64,000 nt of DNA from Daedaleopsis sinensis (GCA_033807695.1 CM066306.1:3100001-3164000), one strand, 5' to 3'. Shown: positions 34,255-48,016, counted from the stretch's first letter. The notes: generated by a model not told the origin, from the letters alone. Numbers and translations: made by a program.

Positions 34255-37200
34255 ATGAATGGGACACATCACGCTGGGATCTCTGCGCGGAACGGCCTGG
34301 GCGACGAATTCCACTTCTCGGACAACGAGGGCGAGAGTGACGACGCGCCCGATGATGCCCTCGGAGATTACTCTGCGCGGTTCGACGAGCTCATGAGCGA
34401 CGGCGAGGAGGACGGCGGTGAAGAGCATGGCGAGGGTGTGGAAGAAGAGGACGAGGACGACGATGGAGGGTTTGTCTACAGCGGCGTCGACGCAGACCCC
34501 ACTGGAGGTTACCGCGAGCAGCTCCGCGATGTTCTTGGACCGGACCACGAAGAGGACGAGCTGGAGGAAGAGCAGGAGGTCGAGCGGTCGCTTGTGCATG
34601 AAGTCGAGGAGAACGAGAAGTTCGCGGCGACGATTGAAGATGAGGCGGGGGTGAGTCTTGTACACATCCTGCATATATGTCTACATCAGAACCCCGGGCA
34701 TGATAGTGCGCTTCTCAATCTATGGTTTGTGTATAGCGGCCATTGCTCTACTGGCTCATTGAAGTGGACTGGCGTCGGGTGACATGCACTGCACATGTCC
34801 GACATCAACTTCGTGCATGCGTGCCCCCGTTACATGAATAGTTGCCCGTGCACTACACCATGACATACACTCGTGGTGTACGACCGTCATGAAGCACACA
34901 TGCATCTGTCTTCCGAGCTCATGATACGCAATCGCACGCCTCGCTGTCCCCAGCTCGCGTCCACGATGAATCCATACTGATTGCCCTTCTTGTGCAGCAC
35001 GTCCAAATCCTTCCGATACGCACTCCTCCGCCTATGTCTCCCAGAACCCCCATCCAGCCACCCTCTTCTGTACCCTCGAGGATGCACAGCCAGCTAGGAG
35101 TGGGGAACGGCACGCCCCCCCGCACACCGACGCGCCCATATCTGCACCCGTCCATCTCGCGCCTGCGCTCGACCACCCCGCAGCCGTCCCGCACGTCATC
35201 GGCTGCCAGCGGCGGTACCTTGCACTCGCATCTACACGAGTCCGTCTCTGCCGCCCCGTCGCACTTCTCCGCCCTCTCGCGCTCGCGCTCGCGCTCGTCC
35301 TCCGTCACGAACCTGTCGGTGCAGGTCGCGGAGCACGGGCAGGACCAAAGCCAGTCTCGGGAGCGGTCGGGCCCGGCCCGCGAAGTCTTGCGATGGGCGC
35401 ACCTCCGCGTGCTAGGGGAGCACCTATATGCCGGACAGGGCTCGAAGGCCTCTGCGCTCCTCGGAACACAGTCTTCAGGCTCCCCAACCGTACTTGCGGC
35501 GAACGGGCTCATCTGTATAGGCACAGACTCGGGTCGCGTGTTGGTGTTCGATTTCAAGCAGACTTTGAAGTGCGTGTGTGGCAACGAGTCGTCAGGTGAG
35601 TCTTGTGCTGTCCCTCGCCTAACGATCGGGCTTCTTGACGCGTGGTGGCAGAAAAGAGCGTCGGGGCCGTGACCGCGCTAGCGCTCTCATTCGATCACAC
35701 GTATGTCGCGGTTGGGCATGCCACAGGCCATGTCCAGTTGTACGACTTGCGCTCGCCCAAAGTCCCCGCGCGGGTCGTTCCACCTACAACCCTCGCCGCG
35801 GTGGCATCGGGAAGGCAGGAAGGCCATCTGGTCGGCTCCCGGATAGTCAGCGTGGGGTTCGTGGCCGGCAGGCATACCGTCCTGGTCTCCGCAGACGATG
35901 CCGGACTTGCCTTCTACCATAGTCTGGGGAAGGTCTTCTTTGTCGACGCTACTGACATCTTGCGGATTCTCGGCAAGTACCCTGACGAGGACATTCCAGA
36001 CGGCCCCGCCGCACTTGGGCATAGGCTACGCCGGCGCAAGTCCCGCAAGCCCGCGACGATCCTTTCCATGGCGCCCCTCCCCTTCGGGACGTCGGCCCAT
36101 CCGACAGACGCATACAACCTCGTCGCCCTCCTTACTCCGATCAAACTCGTCATCGTCGGCCTCAAACCGTCCCCGAAGACGTGGTACAGGCGCCATCGCG
36201 AGCCGGACGAGGAGGTAAACGCGAAGTCGCGCTTCAAGGGCACGCTTGCGTGGTTCCCTAGCGTGTCCCACGGGGCGGACCTCACCTCTGCGTCTGAGCG
36301 GGATAGCAAGAAGGGACAGGCGAACGGGGTCCACCCATCCTCGACCCCGACGCTGGTGTACTCGTGGGGCGAGACGCTCCATTTGCTGCGGGTGTCTGAG
36401 TCCAAAATGGTGCAGACGGTCAAAGATGCTAAGACGGGAAAGACGAGCAAGGTCGAGGTCGGGCGTATCGTGTTCGAAGAGGTTGGCAGCTGGACTGCGA
36501 GCGACGACGTGCTCGCGCTGCAGTGGCTGAACGTCAATGTGGGTTCGTTCGCTCCCGCTCGCGTGCGGTTGTACGGTGCTGACATGCGCGATGGTTCCCC
36601 CTTGACAGCAAGTCATCGTGCTCACCGGCGCCGGGTTTGAGATATACGACGCGCGCACGTTCAAGCGTGTAGAGGGTGAGCCATTCGATGCGTGGACGCT
36701 CGTGTCGCCCGTGCTCAGCCATACGACAAATGGGACGATCACGTACTCTGACGCCGTCTCCGAGGTCGCACACAGCGTACGCGTGTACAAAGGCAAGATT
36801 TTCCTTCTGGTAAGCTCGTGTTATCCCGCTGTCCTTTGCAATGTTTAACGCCCTCGGATGGCCTGCAGGGACAACATGGCGTTCAGGTTGGGACTTTGCT
36901 CACATGGGCCGACCGGATCCTACATTCTGTGGAGGACGGAGACTTCTTGAACGCTATCAAGCTCACCCGCTCGTACTACGTCGGCGAAGCCCCCGGCAAC
37001 AGGAACGGTCTCCCAGACGAGCCCGAGAAGCTGAAAGCCGTTGTAGGACAGAAACTTCACGAGCTCATGGTCGCGTCTGCTCGTTACGCCTTCTCCGAGG
37101 ACCGCATGACGGACGCGCATGTCACCTCAGACGGGCGCGGTGTCGATCGGACGGACCTGTTCGAAGGGCTTGTGTCGACATGCGCCCGGGCATGCATGGC

Positions 37201-39628
37201 CTTGGGCGACTTCGAGTTTTTCTTCGAGGACCTGTTTCAGTACTACGACAACACCGGCATCGCAGGCATCTTCCTATCGCGGCTCGAGCCCTTCATGCTC
37301 AACGGCGACATCCGGCAAGTCCCCCCGCGCATCACGCAGCGGCTCGTCGCGCTGCACGATGCGGCAAACCGCCCGGACCTCGTCGAAAGGCTCATCTGGC
37401 ACATCGACCCGGAGTGCCTCGACATCAACCAGGCGATCACGCTATGCCAGCAATACCAGCTGTACGATGCCCTGATATACGTATACACGCGTGCGCTGCG
37501 AGATTACGTCTCCCCCGTCGTCGAGCTATTGGGGCTGGTCCGTCGCGTGCAACAGTACCGGAGACAGCGCGCAGAAGCGTCCCCGACGTCGTCGAGCTTC
37601 ATGGATGAACAGTCGATCGAACCGGTCATCCTGAACGCGTACAAAATCTACCCATTCATCGCAGACACTCTGACCGGCCTGACGTATCCTTCGGACGAGC
37701 CCCTACCGGAAGACGAGGCGTTCCAGGCAAAGAACGACGTCTACACATTCCTCTTCTTCGGCCGTTCCAGCGTGTGGCCTGTCGGCGAGGGCGGGAAGCT
37801 CGTCCTGACGTCTGACGAGGAGAACGGCGTGGAGCCTACGTACCCTTACACTCGTCTTCTCCTGCGGTTCGACCCGGAGGCGTTCCTGCACACGCTCGAC
37901 CTCGCGTTCGAGGACGCGTATCTGAACGACGACACTCGCGGCGTCAGCCGTTTCGTCATTGTCAAGATCCTCCTCGAGATCCTCGCCTCCCCAGACCTTT
38001 CCCCTGAAGAGCGCACCTTTGTGCACATCTTCATCGCCAGGAACGTTCCGAAGTATCCGCAGTTCATCCAGATCCAGCCCAGCACGCTGCACAACATCCT
38101 CATCGGCCTCGCCGAGGATCCTGACGCAAGCACGCGGGAAGACCGTCAACTGGCGGCGGAGTTCCTGCTCTCGGCGTACACCCCGCACGAGAGCGAGCGG
38201 ATATTGGAGCTGTTCAAGCTGGCTGGGTTTTTCAGGATCCTACGCTCGTGGTACCGACAAGAGAAGCGGTGGTCCGAGCTCATGTTGACCTATCTTGAAG
38301 ACCCCGACTTATCTCAACAAGACGTCTTCACATCAGTACACGACGTACTTTTGGTGGCAAAGAGGTACAACAAGGGCAAGCTTCCCGAGCCTCTAGCCGA
38401 CACCCTTCGTGAATCTATTCCTGCGCTATTGGAGACCCACATCGCTAGCACGGCTGCACTCCTCAACGAGCATCTCCCTGCCTGCCATGAGACCGCACTG
38501 GAAGACATGGAGCCCGACGCTGACCATGACCGCTTCATTTACCTCCAGTACCTCTTGGAACCCCCGCCGAAGACTGAAGAGGACGAGCAAGTCTTCCTTC
38601 CTCGCAAGTCCTCTTCGCCCCCAGACCTTCCCTCTTTCCTCCGGCTTACTTACATCTCCCTACATTGCCGATTTGAGCCCGCCGGAATCATAGCGGCGCT
38701 TCAGCATCTACCACACGGCTACCTCGACGGACCTGAGACCATGCGCATATGCGAGGACCACGAAGTCTTCGATGCTGTCCTATGGCTCGTCGATCACGAT
38801 GGTGACCCGAAAGCGGCCCTCGAGCAAGCGGACACGTTCGACCAACGTCTTTCCACGCGAATAGCAGACGCGCTTGCGACGAACGACGACAATACACAAA
38901 ACGCGATATCCGAGGCGCTGCACAAGCTGGAGGCCGTAGCCAACACATCGATATCCGTCTGCCTGGACCGCTCGCAACCGCAACCGCCGTTTCCAGCCAA
39001 CGTCCCGCTCGAAGATCTCTGGTTCCAACTGCTCAGCAGCCAGATCGACTGCGTCCAGCGCGTCGCGAGCTGCTGCTCTCTCGAGGCCCTCGGGCCCTCA
39101 GAGGCCGTGCCCGACGACCCGCGCGCGCACCGCGAGCACGGGACGATCTCCGCGCTGCGCTCGCTCGTGCAGAAGACGTTCTCCGCGCTCATGTCCGTCA
39201 GCTCGACGCGCGCCGTGTCCTTCCCGCGGCTGTTCAAGCGGCTCGTGAGCTCCGCGTCCGCGTCCAAGGGCGAGGTCTCGAAGGGGACGCTCTACACCGA
39301 GTTCCGAACGATCCTCACCGGCATGCTCGAGTCCTTCCGCTCCGAGGGCGACATGCTCGTCATCACCAAGCATCTCGTGGACCGCGATGTGGCGGACACT
39401 GTCGCGGAGCTCGTTGGAGAGCGAAGCAAAGGGTGGGCCCCCACACGGGGCGCGTGCGGGGCGTGCGGGGTGGCGTTCGCGAGCGGTTCCAAAAAGGTCG
39501 GGGAGGGTTCAGGGGAGGCACCGCCGGCGAGCGAACCCGTTGTTGTGTCACGGACAGGAGCCATATACCATACTGGATGCTTACCCTCCTCTGGGTTCCA
39601 TGCTAATCATACCGTCAATGTACATTAA
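34255..39628 (+). CDS. VPS8: CORVET subunit VPS8
   Basis: Endosomal tethering subunit that binds Rab5-type GTPase and holds early endosomes for fusion. Five exons fit in phase: 34255-34650, 34998-35595, 35652-36538, 36609-36809 and 36869-39628, giving 1613 residues. The N-terminus is acidic and disordered (EEEDEDDDGG), then serine/arginine-rich. The beta-propeller starts around ASALLGTQSSGSPTVLAANG and includes GLICIGTDSGRVLVFDF and VGHATGHVQLYDLRS. The VPS8 core is SVEDGDFLNAIKLTRSYYVG followed by DPECLDINQAITLCQQYQLYD. An alpha-solenoid follows, and the end has a degenerate zinc-finger (CGACGVAF then IYHTGC). The first intron is long for this locus (347 bases) and its acceptor is the least certain. 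The gene converges on COG2. Confidence 0.93.
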
Positions 39629-39775
39629 GCAGCATATGTCCGTTTATTTGTAATTGCATGCACATTCTTGGAATATGTTGGGGTATAGACTCGAGACAAC
39701 AGACCTGGTGTGCCTACGCATCTGTAGGGGTGGTTGGGATTAACATGGTAACATCGGGTCGCAGGCGTTGTAAGG

Positions 39776-42700
39776 TTAGGACTCACCGTCGGTCAGACTA
39801 GAGCGAGCCATCTCGACAAGGTTTCTGTAGGTGGCGTTCTCCTGGATGGAAACTCCTAGAGATTCCGCTTCCCTACCAAAGGCCTCCACGTCCAATACCA
39901 TCTGCGTCCGGATCTTCTCCTCGTCGGCACGCCCGTCATCGTCACGCGAGCTCGACCCAAAGAGGGAGTACGCAGACTTTTTGCCCTTCTTGAGCCGCCG
40001 GAGCGATTCCTCCGTCTTCTTCATCGCAGAGAGGAAGTAGATGTACCGTTGCGCAACGGTTTCGAAGACCTCCTCGGCAACAGGCTTGAGGAAGACGTCT
40101 TTGAGCGCCGAGCCTGGACCGTCGACGGTCTGGATGGAGAAAAACGCTTTGGTGTGTTTAAAGATGAGCGAGACAAAGTAGCTGGGCTCGGTGGGCATGC
40201 GCTTGTTGGAGGACATCGCGCGGAACTGGGACGGTATCGAGCGCATGGAGAGGAGGGCGTCGCACCCCCGGCGAGAGAGGATCACGACAATCTGGCTCAA
40301 AAGCGTTGGCACGAGGGAAGTCAGCTTAGATAGAGCGTGCTTCAGAGCCTCTGCAGCAGTCATGATAGCGTCAATCTAGGCTTCTTGTGAGCATGAGGAA
40401 CATGTGACAAACCTTCAGGAGTGACACCCTGCTCGTCGCTCGGTGACGACTCCGGCAGCATTGCAACTAGTTCCTCTCTCCAGAGTTTCGTAACTTGGGT
40501 CTCCATTGCTTTGATATCCGTGATTGCTGTAGCAAACTGATGCAGCAACAAGTCATCTGCCGCAATGCTCTCCGCGGACGCAGCTTCGGCCGGTATCGGT
40601 GTTGCTGATCGAGTCGTTGGCAATGCAGGCTACCAACAGTGTCAATTAGGACCCAGTCGGAGAACAGCGAGGAATACGCACCCCGCCTATTCGCTCAGCA
40701 GCGACAGCAGCAGTGACTTTGGCGTTCGGCTCGAAAGGGGGTAGACTCTTGTCTAACCACGTTCGATATCTACTGAGAATCTGCCGCAGCACCTGTTATT
40801 AGACCAGCACACGAGCATAACGGCAGTCATCGACAAACTTGTAGAGTGAACCGCCAGAATCGTGAGCTAAGTTCAGGAATGTAGATCTCGGCACTCCAGC
40901 ATGCTCGGAGGGCATCCCAACATGCGGCCGCTTGTTGAGTCACAAACGGAGCATAAGCTGCTGATGCTTCGGTTAGTGCACCTCAGATACTGTGCTTCAT
41001 GCCCTCACCTTTCGTGGAGCTTCGTTCAAGTTTGGTGGTTACCAGTGCCGCTTCTAGCTTTGCAACAATCTCCTTCCACCGCAGCTGGAAATAGACCGGA
41101 AGCTGCCACCGTCGCTCAAATGACGTGTAGACTATGTGCGTCCGCATAGCCTCCACAGCCTGCACGGATGGCGCAAGGAACTCAAGTGCGCGAGTAAACG
41201 CTTGCGTTGTCTCATGATGCTGTGACGCAAATCTTCTGTAAATTTGTGAACCGCAGGCTACTGCTTCGACGCACCTTGCGAAACTCGACGGGCTTGCCAG
41301 CGGCAAAGATGACGCTTCCGAGTTCGTCCATGAGCGCGCGGCCGATCTCTGACCAAACCACGTTCGCTATGATATCAAAGACGGGCTCCTCTCCGTCTCG
41401 CTTCTCGCCCTTGTCTGCTGCAGCGCGTGAGCCGGACTTGACACATACAGCCTCAGCGATCTCCATGATTCGCCGCAGATCCCTGTCAATAAAGCGCAGG
41501 ACAGTGTTATATAGTGCCGCTAGCGGATCATCCGTCTCGTCGAGGATGTGCGCGAAGCTAGGTGTGTTGGAGTGCAAGTCGGCGCGCAAGGCGAACTCGA
41601 ACGGATTCTGCTTGGAAGCGAATGCAGTGAACGGGGTGTAGGGTGTGCGCGGCGGAAGGGACGCGGTCATGGGAGGAGCAGGGGAGGTCGCCCCTCCTCG
41701 GGAAGGAATGGGAGTATGTGGGACTATAGGCGAATGTGGTGCAGCAAGAGCCCCGGGGTAGATCGTCTGCCAGACGACTATCAGTTTGGGCGCGTTACTC
41801 CGGAGAGATGGAAAACCACCTTCTTAACGAACTCGCGCACGACCTCTCGCCGAAGGACGTCTTCCGCATCGCGCCAAAGTCCAAGTACGTCGTATGTGCG
41901 CAAACACTCGGTGATGTCTGCGTACAGCTTTGACTTCTCGATCTCGGTCACTTTGGCTCCCTTGCTGTGTTCCTTGCCCCCGAGGAGGGCGTTCAATGTG
42001 GTTGCAAACAGATGGTCTAGGTCGGATGACAACGTTGACTTGATGCGGTCGATTCTCTGCAGGAGTTCAGTAACGCGGAACGGTCATGTGGGTAAGGATG
42101 GCTCACAAACCCATTGGGATTCGTCTATGAACGCGCACGGCTCTGTCTGTGCCCTCTGGACATGATACAGCAACTGCGTGAACTCTGCAGCGACGCGCGC
42201 TATATGCTTGGCTCGGTTCCCCCGGGTCCTTCAAGGGGGTATGCATCAGCACGATTGATAGTAGCCCATCCTATTATGCTCACCTGTCTTCCGCATCGCC
42301 ATCCATACGAGATGGCATCTGCATGGTTCCAACCGTAGCAGAGTCTTTGTCTCCATCCTCTGGGGAAGCAATGAGGAGGAGAGACTCGAGGCGGCTTATT
42401 GACTCGGATATCTTGAGTAGCAGGTGAAGGAATGCCTTCTCCTCACGTATGACTGCCCGGCGGTCCAGCTTCTCCTTAATCTCATCCTGAATGACCTGTA
42501 ATGTCTTCCTCGCCTCCTAAATGTGCAATACATGTATTGAATGCATGGTACTGCGGTACAACAAACTGTACGACGTACAAGTACCCTGTCCTTCAGATCT
42601 GCTAGAGGTCTCTTCATGCTCTCTAACCTCGTCCCTTCTCCCCTCAAATCGGTACTCAAGCTGATGAATGCCTCATAATCATCATTGATGAGTTTCACGA

Positions 42701-43001
42701 GCTCCTCCTTGAGCGCGGCGAGATAGTCTCGAAGCTCAATGCGCAGATCCGGGAGGGAGGTATATGCGCGAGAGAGTAGGAATTGCTCAACGTCGAACGG
42801 TTCCGCGGAGAGATATGGGTCGGCATGTGATAGAGGGACATAGACAGGAAGATTGCGTGCCTCCGGAGGTAGGTCGTCGTCCGCCGTGCCTATTGCATTC
42901 AAAGTTTTGGAAGACTCACGCGCAGCCAGTTCTTCGGCGAGCCGGTCGAGCTCGAAGGGGTCTCGGGACCCAAGCGCGACGGGGCTCCTGAGAGCGGCCA
43001 T
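39776..43001 (-). CDS. COG2: Conserved oligomeric Golgi complex subunit 2
   Basis: Lobe A subunit of the COG tether, needed for retrograde traffic within the Golgi. The N-terminus has the family-defining block FDVEQFLLSRAYTSLPDLR, then ELRDYLAALKEELVKLINDD and YEAFISLSTDLRGEGTRLES. A coiled-coil (KEKLDRRAVIREEKAFLHLL) and many short exons follow. The C-terminal exon (40363-39776) carries the conserved RGCDALLSMRSIPSQFRAM and PTEPSYFVSLIFKHTKAFF regions and ends SSLTDGES. Nine or more exons are present; the joins between 40.4 and 42.5 kb were not all resolved. The stop lies 147 bases from the VPS8 stop on the opposite strand. Confidence 0.92.
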
Positions 43002-43316
43002 ACGATGTGTTTACTGATATTATGGCGTGAGGGTTGAGAAAGTGGGTCGAGAACGGAGGTGGGGATGGCGAAGGAGGACGGCCGGGATCTGTAGGCCTAA
43101 CTCTCGCGGTGGACGGAGAGTCGTAGCAGACAGGCGCCCACTACGCGCGATGCGCATAACTGCCACGTGAGGCCGTAATAGCCAAATTATTGCCCGGATT
43201 CGGACTTATCAACCCAAAACACGATCTAAACAGGGAGACGGGGAAATGGGGGCATTGTCTGTATCTCTGCCCTCGACCATCCGCGTACTCCCTCACCTCA
43301 TCGCCCGACGTCAGTA
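43002..43316. promoter_or_regulatory. Short divergent promoter, COG2 and PHD gene
   Basis: 315 bases separate two divergent ATGs, so this interval must hold both promoters. CT-rich sequence (43261-43300) precedes the plus-strand start. Confidence 0.5.
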
Positions 43317-45455
43317 ATGGCCAACGTGGCCACTATGGGTCCCCCGCCCTCCCCCAAGGAGCCTCGACGCTCCGGACGCCGCCCCGCACCCTCCTCAAGC
43401 AAGTCCCCCGCCGGCTCGCCACCGTCAGAGGTGAATCCCAGGACCAAGGACAACTCCGTCCGCCCCTCCGTCAACCACGTACACTCCAACGGCAGAAACA
43501 AGCGCGCCAAGAACGAAGACTTCGACGAGCCTCTTGAAGAGCTGCACAAGAACGGGATCGCTAGCAACGGCGGGCAGCCACGCTCTAAGCGCAAAGCCAG
43601 GGATAAAGACAAGATCGCGCTCTCGCTCGAAATCCCCAACGACGGCAACGACAACGGCCTGGAGGCTATCGGAGATGACGGGGTAGCCGAGAATGGAGAC
43701 GATGAAGAGGAAGGCGGAGTAACGCGCTGCATCTGCCAGAAATACGGTTCGTCTCGTCGCGTCGATCGCCCTAAACGTGTTTCCAACGATTTCCTATAGG
43801 CGAGGAGGAAACCGACCAAGGAGAGTTCATGGTACAGTGCGACATGTGCAAGGCGTGGCAGCATGGAATATGTATGCACTATGACGCCTCCGAAAACGTG
43901 CCCCTGCAGTACTTCTGCGAGGAGTGCAGACCGGAGTTGTGGGAGGATGTTCTGAGGTGCGTGCAATCTGTCATCCATCCTCCACCCAGTCGTCGTGACC
44001 ATGCTACGCAGGGATTGGGCATCGAGACATGCCCGGCAGTCGTCATCTCACTCTCATCCGCCTCTGACCCCGTCCATCGCCCACGCGCCTCGTAATTCTC
44101 GCTCACATTCCCCGGCTGTATCCAAGGCCACCAAGCGGAGGAACACCATGAACAGTCGCGATGCCGCATACGACGAGGAGAAGTTCCACGCGCTCATCGA
44201 GCCCCTCAGAGACTATGAGCTGCAGCCACGGACCCCGGTATCTGCCGTTAGCGTGAGCGGCGGCATGAATGGACACGCAGAGGTGGAGAACGACATCGAG
44301 CCGCCTATCCCGAAGAAGAAACGGAAGAGGAGTGACGACGATGCGTAAGTGCATGATCTCTCCACGCTCTCATCTCACGTTGCCAACATTCGCACTACAA
44401 TTCAGCGCTTCGGTCAAAAGGACAAGATCTACGTCGGTTACTTCTGATCGTCCACCACCGTCTGTTCTCGCACGCGACGTGACCCCCATGAGCGTCGTGA
44501 AAGGCCCGCCTGGCCCCCCCTCTACCTCCTCTACTGTGCGGACTACGAATGTGCGGAATAAACGCAGTGGCGGGCGGAAATCCCAAGTCCAGGACCTCGC
44601 GTCGGTGGACGGCGATGAAGGTGCGGCTCGATTATTTCCCGAGCGTGACGTCAACTCACGTGATGCTCAGGTTCAAGCGCTGCTCCGGCACGCAAGGTCA
44701 ACAGCCGCGCAAAAGGTGCGTTCGTCTCCTCACTCGGTTATACCCTTCACTCACTTATACCCATGCGTCGCGTATACTCTCTATCAGCCAACAACGCGTC
44801 AGAACACAGCAGCAGTAGACGAACCCAGGGCAACGCTGGCGGCCCATCGAGCAGTTCTGCGGCATCCCGCGCATATCACCATTCGCATGCATATGCTGTC
44901 TCCCAGCAACCGCTGTTCACCTCATGGAACCTCCCTGACTACCTCGCCCACCTCGAGCCCATGCTCCCTACCGATGTTCCTCGACCCCTCGAAGTTCGCG
45001 GCTCCGTGCTTGAGACCAATGGTCGCGAGTCGCAGGAGCGCACCGCCGAGCGCGGGGTCAAGGTCAAATGGCCTAGCAAACGCATGAGCGTCGGGGATAT
45101 GAACAAGCGCGTCCGCTCGCTTGTCGAATGGGTTGGCCGCGAGCAGGCTGCGGCGATGGAGAGGACGCGGCGGAAGGAGGCGCTAGAGAAGGCGCTGCAA
45201 GCACAGCAGAGGGCTGCCATCGGAGAGGAAGGTGGTCTGATGGACATCGACGCCAGCACGGGCGAGCCTCCCATCCACGGGAACGGGGCTTCGCTCTCTG
45301 AACCTCCAGCCGCGCAACCTCCGCTCGGCGCACCTGGCGAGGAGTCGACTATGCGGATGATGGAGGAGCTCATGGAGGAGCTCATTGGATTCCAGGAGCG
45401 GTTTGGGCCCGGAGCGAAGGCCAAGGACCGCGATCGGCGAGCAGGTACTCTATGA
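43317..45455 (+). CDS. PHD-finger protein, Cti6-like histone deacetylase subunit
   Basis: Begins with a disordered basic region (PPPSPKEPRRSGRRPAPSSS). The PHD finger is C4HC3: CICQKY in exon 1, then across an intron QCDMCKAWQHGICMHY and YFCEECRPELW. Low-complexity serine-rich sequence and a nuclear-type basic cluster (PKKKRKRSDDD) follow. The final exon has SWNLPDYLAHLEPMLPTDV and VKVKWPSKRMSVGDMNKRVR, then a coiled-coil. PHD plus this C-terminal block is typical of basidiomycete relatives of yeast Cti6, a PHD subunit of the Rpd3 large deacetylase complex that reads methylated H3K4. The PHD assignment is firm; the Cti6 assignment is from family resemblance. Confidence 0.82.
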
Positions 45456-45849
45456 TTCCCTTATTCTCGGTCCCTGGAGAGTTCCTCCTCAGCTTCGTCG
45501 CATTGTATATGTTGTACCTGACTCTTTATCGCACTGCTACATCCTCTCTCAACGGGCTATCGCTATCTCTGTACTACTCATGTTTTATATCTCACATACC
45601 TAGCATACAGTACTGCTGTCGGTGAATAACAATCTCTCATCTGGAACTGATGCTTGCTCGCGGAGCACTGACGGAACGGTCGCGGCGAATGTACAAGGAA
45701 TGTTGACGATGTGGGTACATAGTGGCGTGCACCGGCGCCTTGGGCATGCGGCTTCGCCATGGCCTTCATCTCCGTGTTTCATGCCAGCTTCCTAGAGCTC
45801 GTTGCTCTCCACTTTGCCGAACTCTCGACGATAGCAAGCTGAAGGTGCC
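45456..45849. other. Intergenic, 3' flank and ILV1 promoter
   Basis: About 390 bases between two plus-strand genes; no other feature recognised. Confidence 0.45.
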
Positions 45850-47854
45850 ATGTCAACGACCGAAGCGGCCGTCGAGTACTCCTCTAGCGCACCAGAACGG
45901 ATCCCCGACGCGCGATACCCACGGCTCCCCTCCCATGCGCTCCTGCCCGACAGCACCCCTGACTATCTTAGGCTCATCTTGACTTCCAAAGTCTACGAAG
46001 TTCTCAAAGAGACCCCGCTCGTCTACTGCCCAAATCTCAGTGCTCGACTAGGGAACCAGATATGGCTCAAGCGCGAGGATCTGCAGGAGGTCTTCAGCTT
46101 CAAAATCCGAGGCGCGTACAACTTCATGGCCCATCTCGCCGATGAGGAGCGGTGGAAGGGCGTCGTGACATGCAGTGCGGGTCAGTGTGCGTACATTCTT
46201 CATAGCGGATTCCTTGCTCATCCAGACTCTCATCCTATCCTACTCTCGCCGTCCCGGGCTATCTGATCGCTCATTACGGACCACCCACACACGTACAGGA
46301 AACCACGCACAGGGCGTCGCGCTCTCAGGGGCGAAATTGGGCATCCCATGCACGATCGTCATGCCCAAGGCCACCCCCACGATCAAGGTGCGCAACGTCT
46401 CCCGGCTCGGCGCAAAGGTCATCCTGTACGGCCAAAACTTCGACGAAGCGAAGACGGAGTGCGCGCGCCTCGCGGCTGCGTACGGCCTTGTATTCGTCCC
46501 GCCTTACGACGATCCGCTCGTCATCGCCGGCCAAGGGACGGTCGGGCTGGAGATCTTGAAGCAAATCCCGCAGCCCGAGACGCTGGACGCGATCGTCGGC
46601 GGTGTGGGCGGAGGGGGGCTTGTATCTGGCATCGCGGCGTACGTCAAGCGCATAGGGTCCCCCAACACCAAGGTCATCGGCGGGGAGACCGTGGACGCCG
46701 ACGCGATGGCACGCAGTCTGGAAAAGGGCGAGCGGGTAACCCTGGACGACGTCGGGCTGTTTAGCGACGGCACGGCGGTGAAAATCGTCGGCGAGGAGCC
46801 GTTCAGGATCTGCAAGACGCTGCTCGATGGCATTGTCAAAGTGGACACGGACGAGCTGTGCGCAGCTATCAAGGACGTGTTTGAGGGTGGGCATGGGTCC
46901 CGCCTGCATCTGTCATGCTACTGACATTCTGGATGCAGAGACCCGGTCAATCACGGAGCCAGCAGGCGCGCTTGCGCTCGCAGCACTCAAACGGTACATC
47001 GTCGACAATCAGCTCGTCGGTGCGCAGAAAAAGTTTGTGGCCGTCATCAGCGGTGCGAACATGAACTTCGACCGTCTGCGGTTCGTCGCCGAGCGGGCGG
47101 AGCTGGGCGAGGGAAGAGAAGCCCTGCTTAGGGTTGACATTCCCGAGAAACCAGGAAGGTGCGTACGCATGCGGCCCACGTATGTACCTGATCTGCTAAA
47201 TCGCGCGCACGCTAGTTTCTTTGCACTGCATGACATGATCCATCCTCGCGCGACAACGGAATTCGTGTACCGGTATCACAACCCGGAGCGGGCGCAAATC
47301 TTCCTCTCATTCCAGCTCGAGACCACATCCCGAGCGCAAGAAGTATCTGACCTTATCGCGGGCCTGGCGCGTCTTGACATGAAAGCGGTGGATATTAGTG
47401 ACGACGAGTTGGCCAAATCCCATGCGCGCTACATGATCGGCGGCTGCCCCGAGGTGTCCAACGAGCGTATGTTTAGATTCGGTGAGTTTACGTTTGTAAT
47501 CCTTCCGTGCCTGGTGTCTCGCTGAGCGGGTTCAATCGTTGTGCGCGTCTGTTCACAGAGTTCCCCGAGCGGCCCGATGCACTTAGGAGGTTCCTGAAAG
47601 GCCTCCACGTTGGGTGGAATATTACCCTTTTCCACTACCGTAATCATGGCGCAGGTGAGTGTAGTCTTGGCGAGGCCTCCTTGACGCGAGCACTCATCGT
47701 GCACCATGGCTGCACAGACATTGGCAAGGTGCTGGCGGGTATCCAGGTGCCGCCCGAAGATACGGCGGAGTTCAGCGAGTATCTGAAGAGTCTGGGGTAC
47801 CCATACGTCGAGGAGACCGAGAACGAAGTGTACAAACGATTCCTCAAAGGATGA
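45850..47854 (+). CDS. ILV1: Threonine deaminase (threonine ammonia-lyase)
   Basis: PLP enzyme that converts threonine to 2-oxobutanoate, the first step of isoleucine synthesis, in mitochondria. The catalytic lysine is in [12 protein letters not shown]. The serine/threonine loop is [14 protein letters not shown], joined across an intron. The phosphate-binding glycines are [11 protein letters not shown] near 46598-46630. Two C-terminal ACT-like regulatory repeats follow ([20 protein letters not shown] and [16 protein letters not shown], then [15 protein letters not shown]), so feedback by isoleucine is expected. It ends YKRFLKG. The N-terminal leader is short ([20 protein letters not shown]) and not a strong presequence, so a further upstream exon cannot be excluded. 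Confidence 0.94.
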
Positions 47855-47935
47855 AGTATTTGTTATATTCGTGCATGTGACGCAGTCTTGGTTTTTACGC
47901 TGTGTGCTCGGCGTGATCTGCAGCCCCGCTTTTCC
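47855..47935. other. Short flank between ILV1 and the transposon-like element
   Basis: About 80 bases of ILV1 3' flank, probably including its polyadenylation site. Nothing else seen. Confidence 0.4.
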
Positions 47936-47944
47936 GCGAGGACC
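47936..47944 (+). repeat. Left target-site duplication of hAT-like element
   Basis: GCGAGGACC, identical to 48766-48774 and directly abutting the terminal inverted repeat. hAT elements make 8-bp duplications; the ninth base may be a chance match. Confidence 0.75.
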
Positions 47945-48016
47945 TAGGCTCGTACCCAGCCTGTTCGGTGATGACTTTTCAAACTCCGTTGTGAGGATCA
48001 CAGTACAGGCTGGGCC

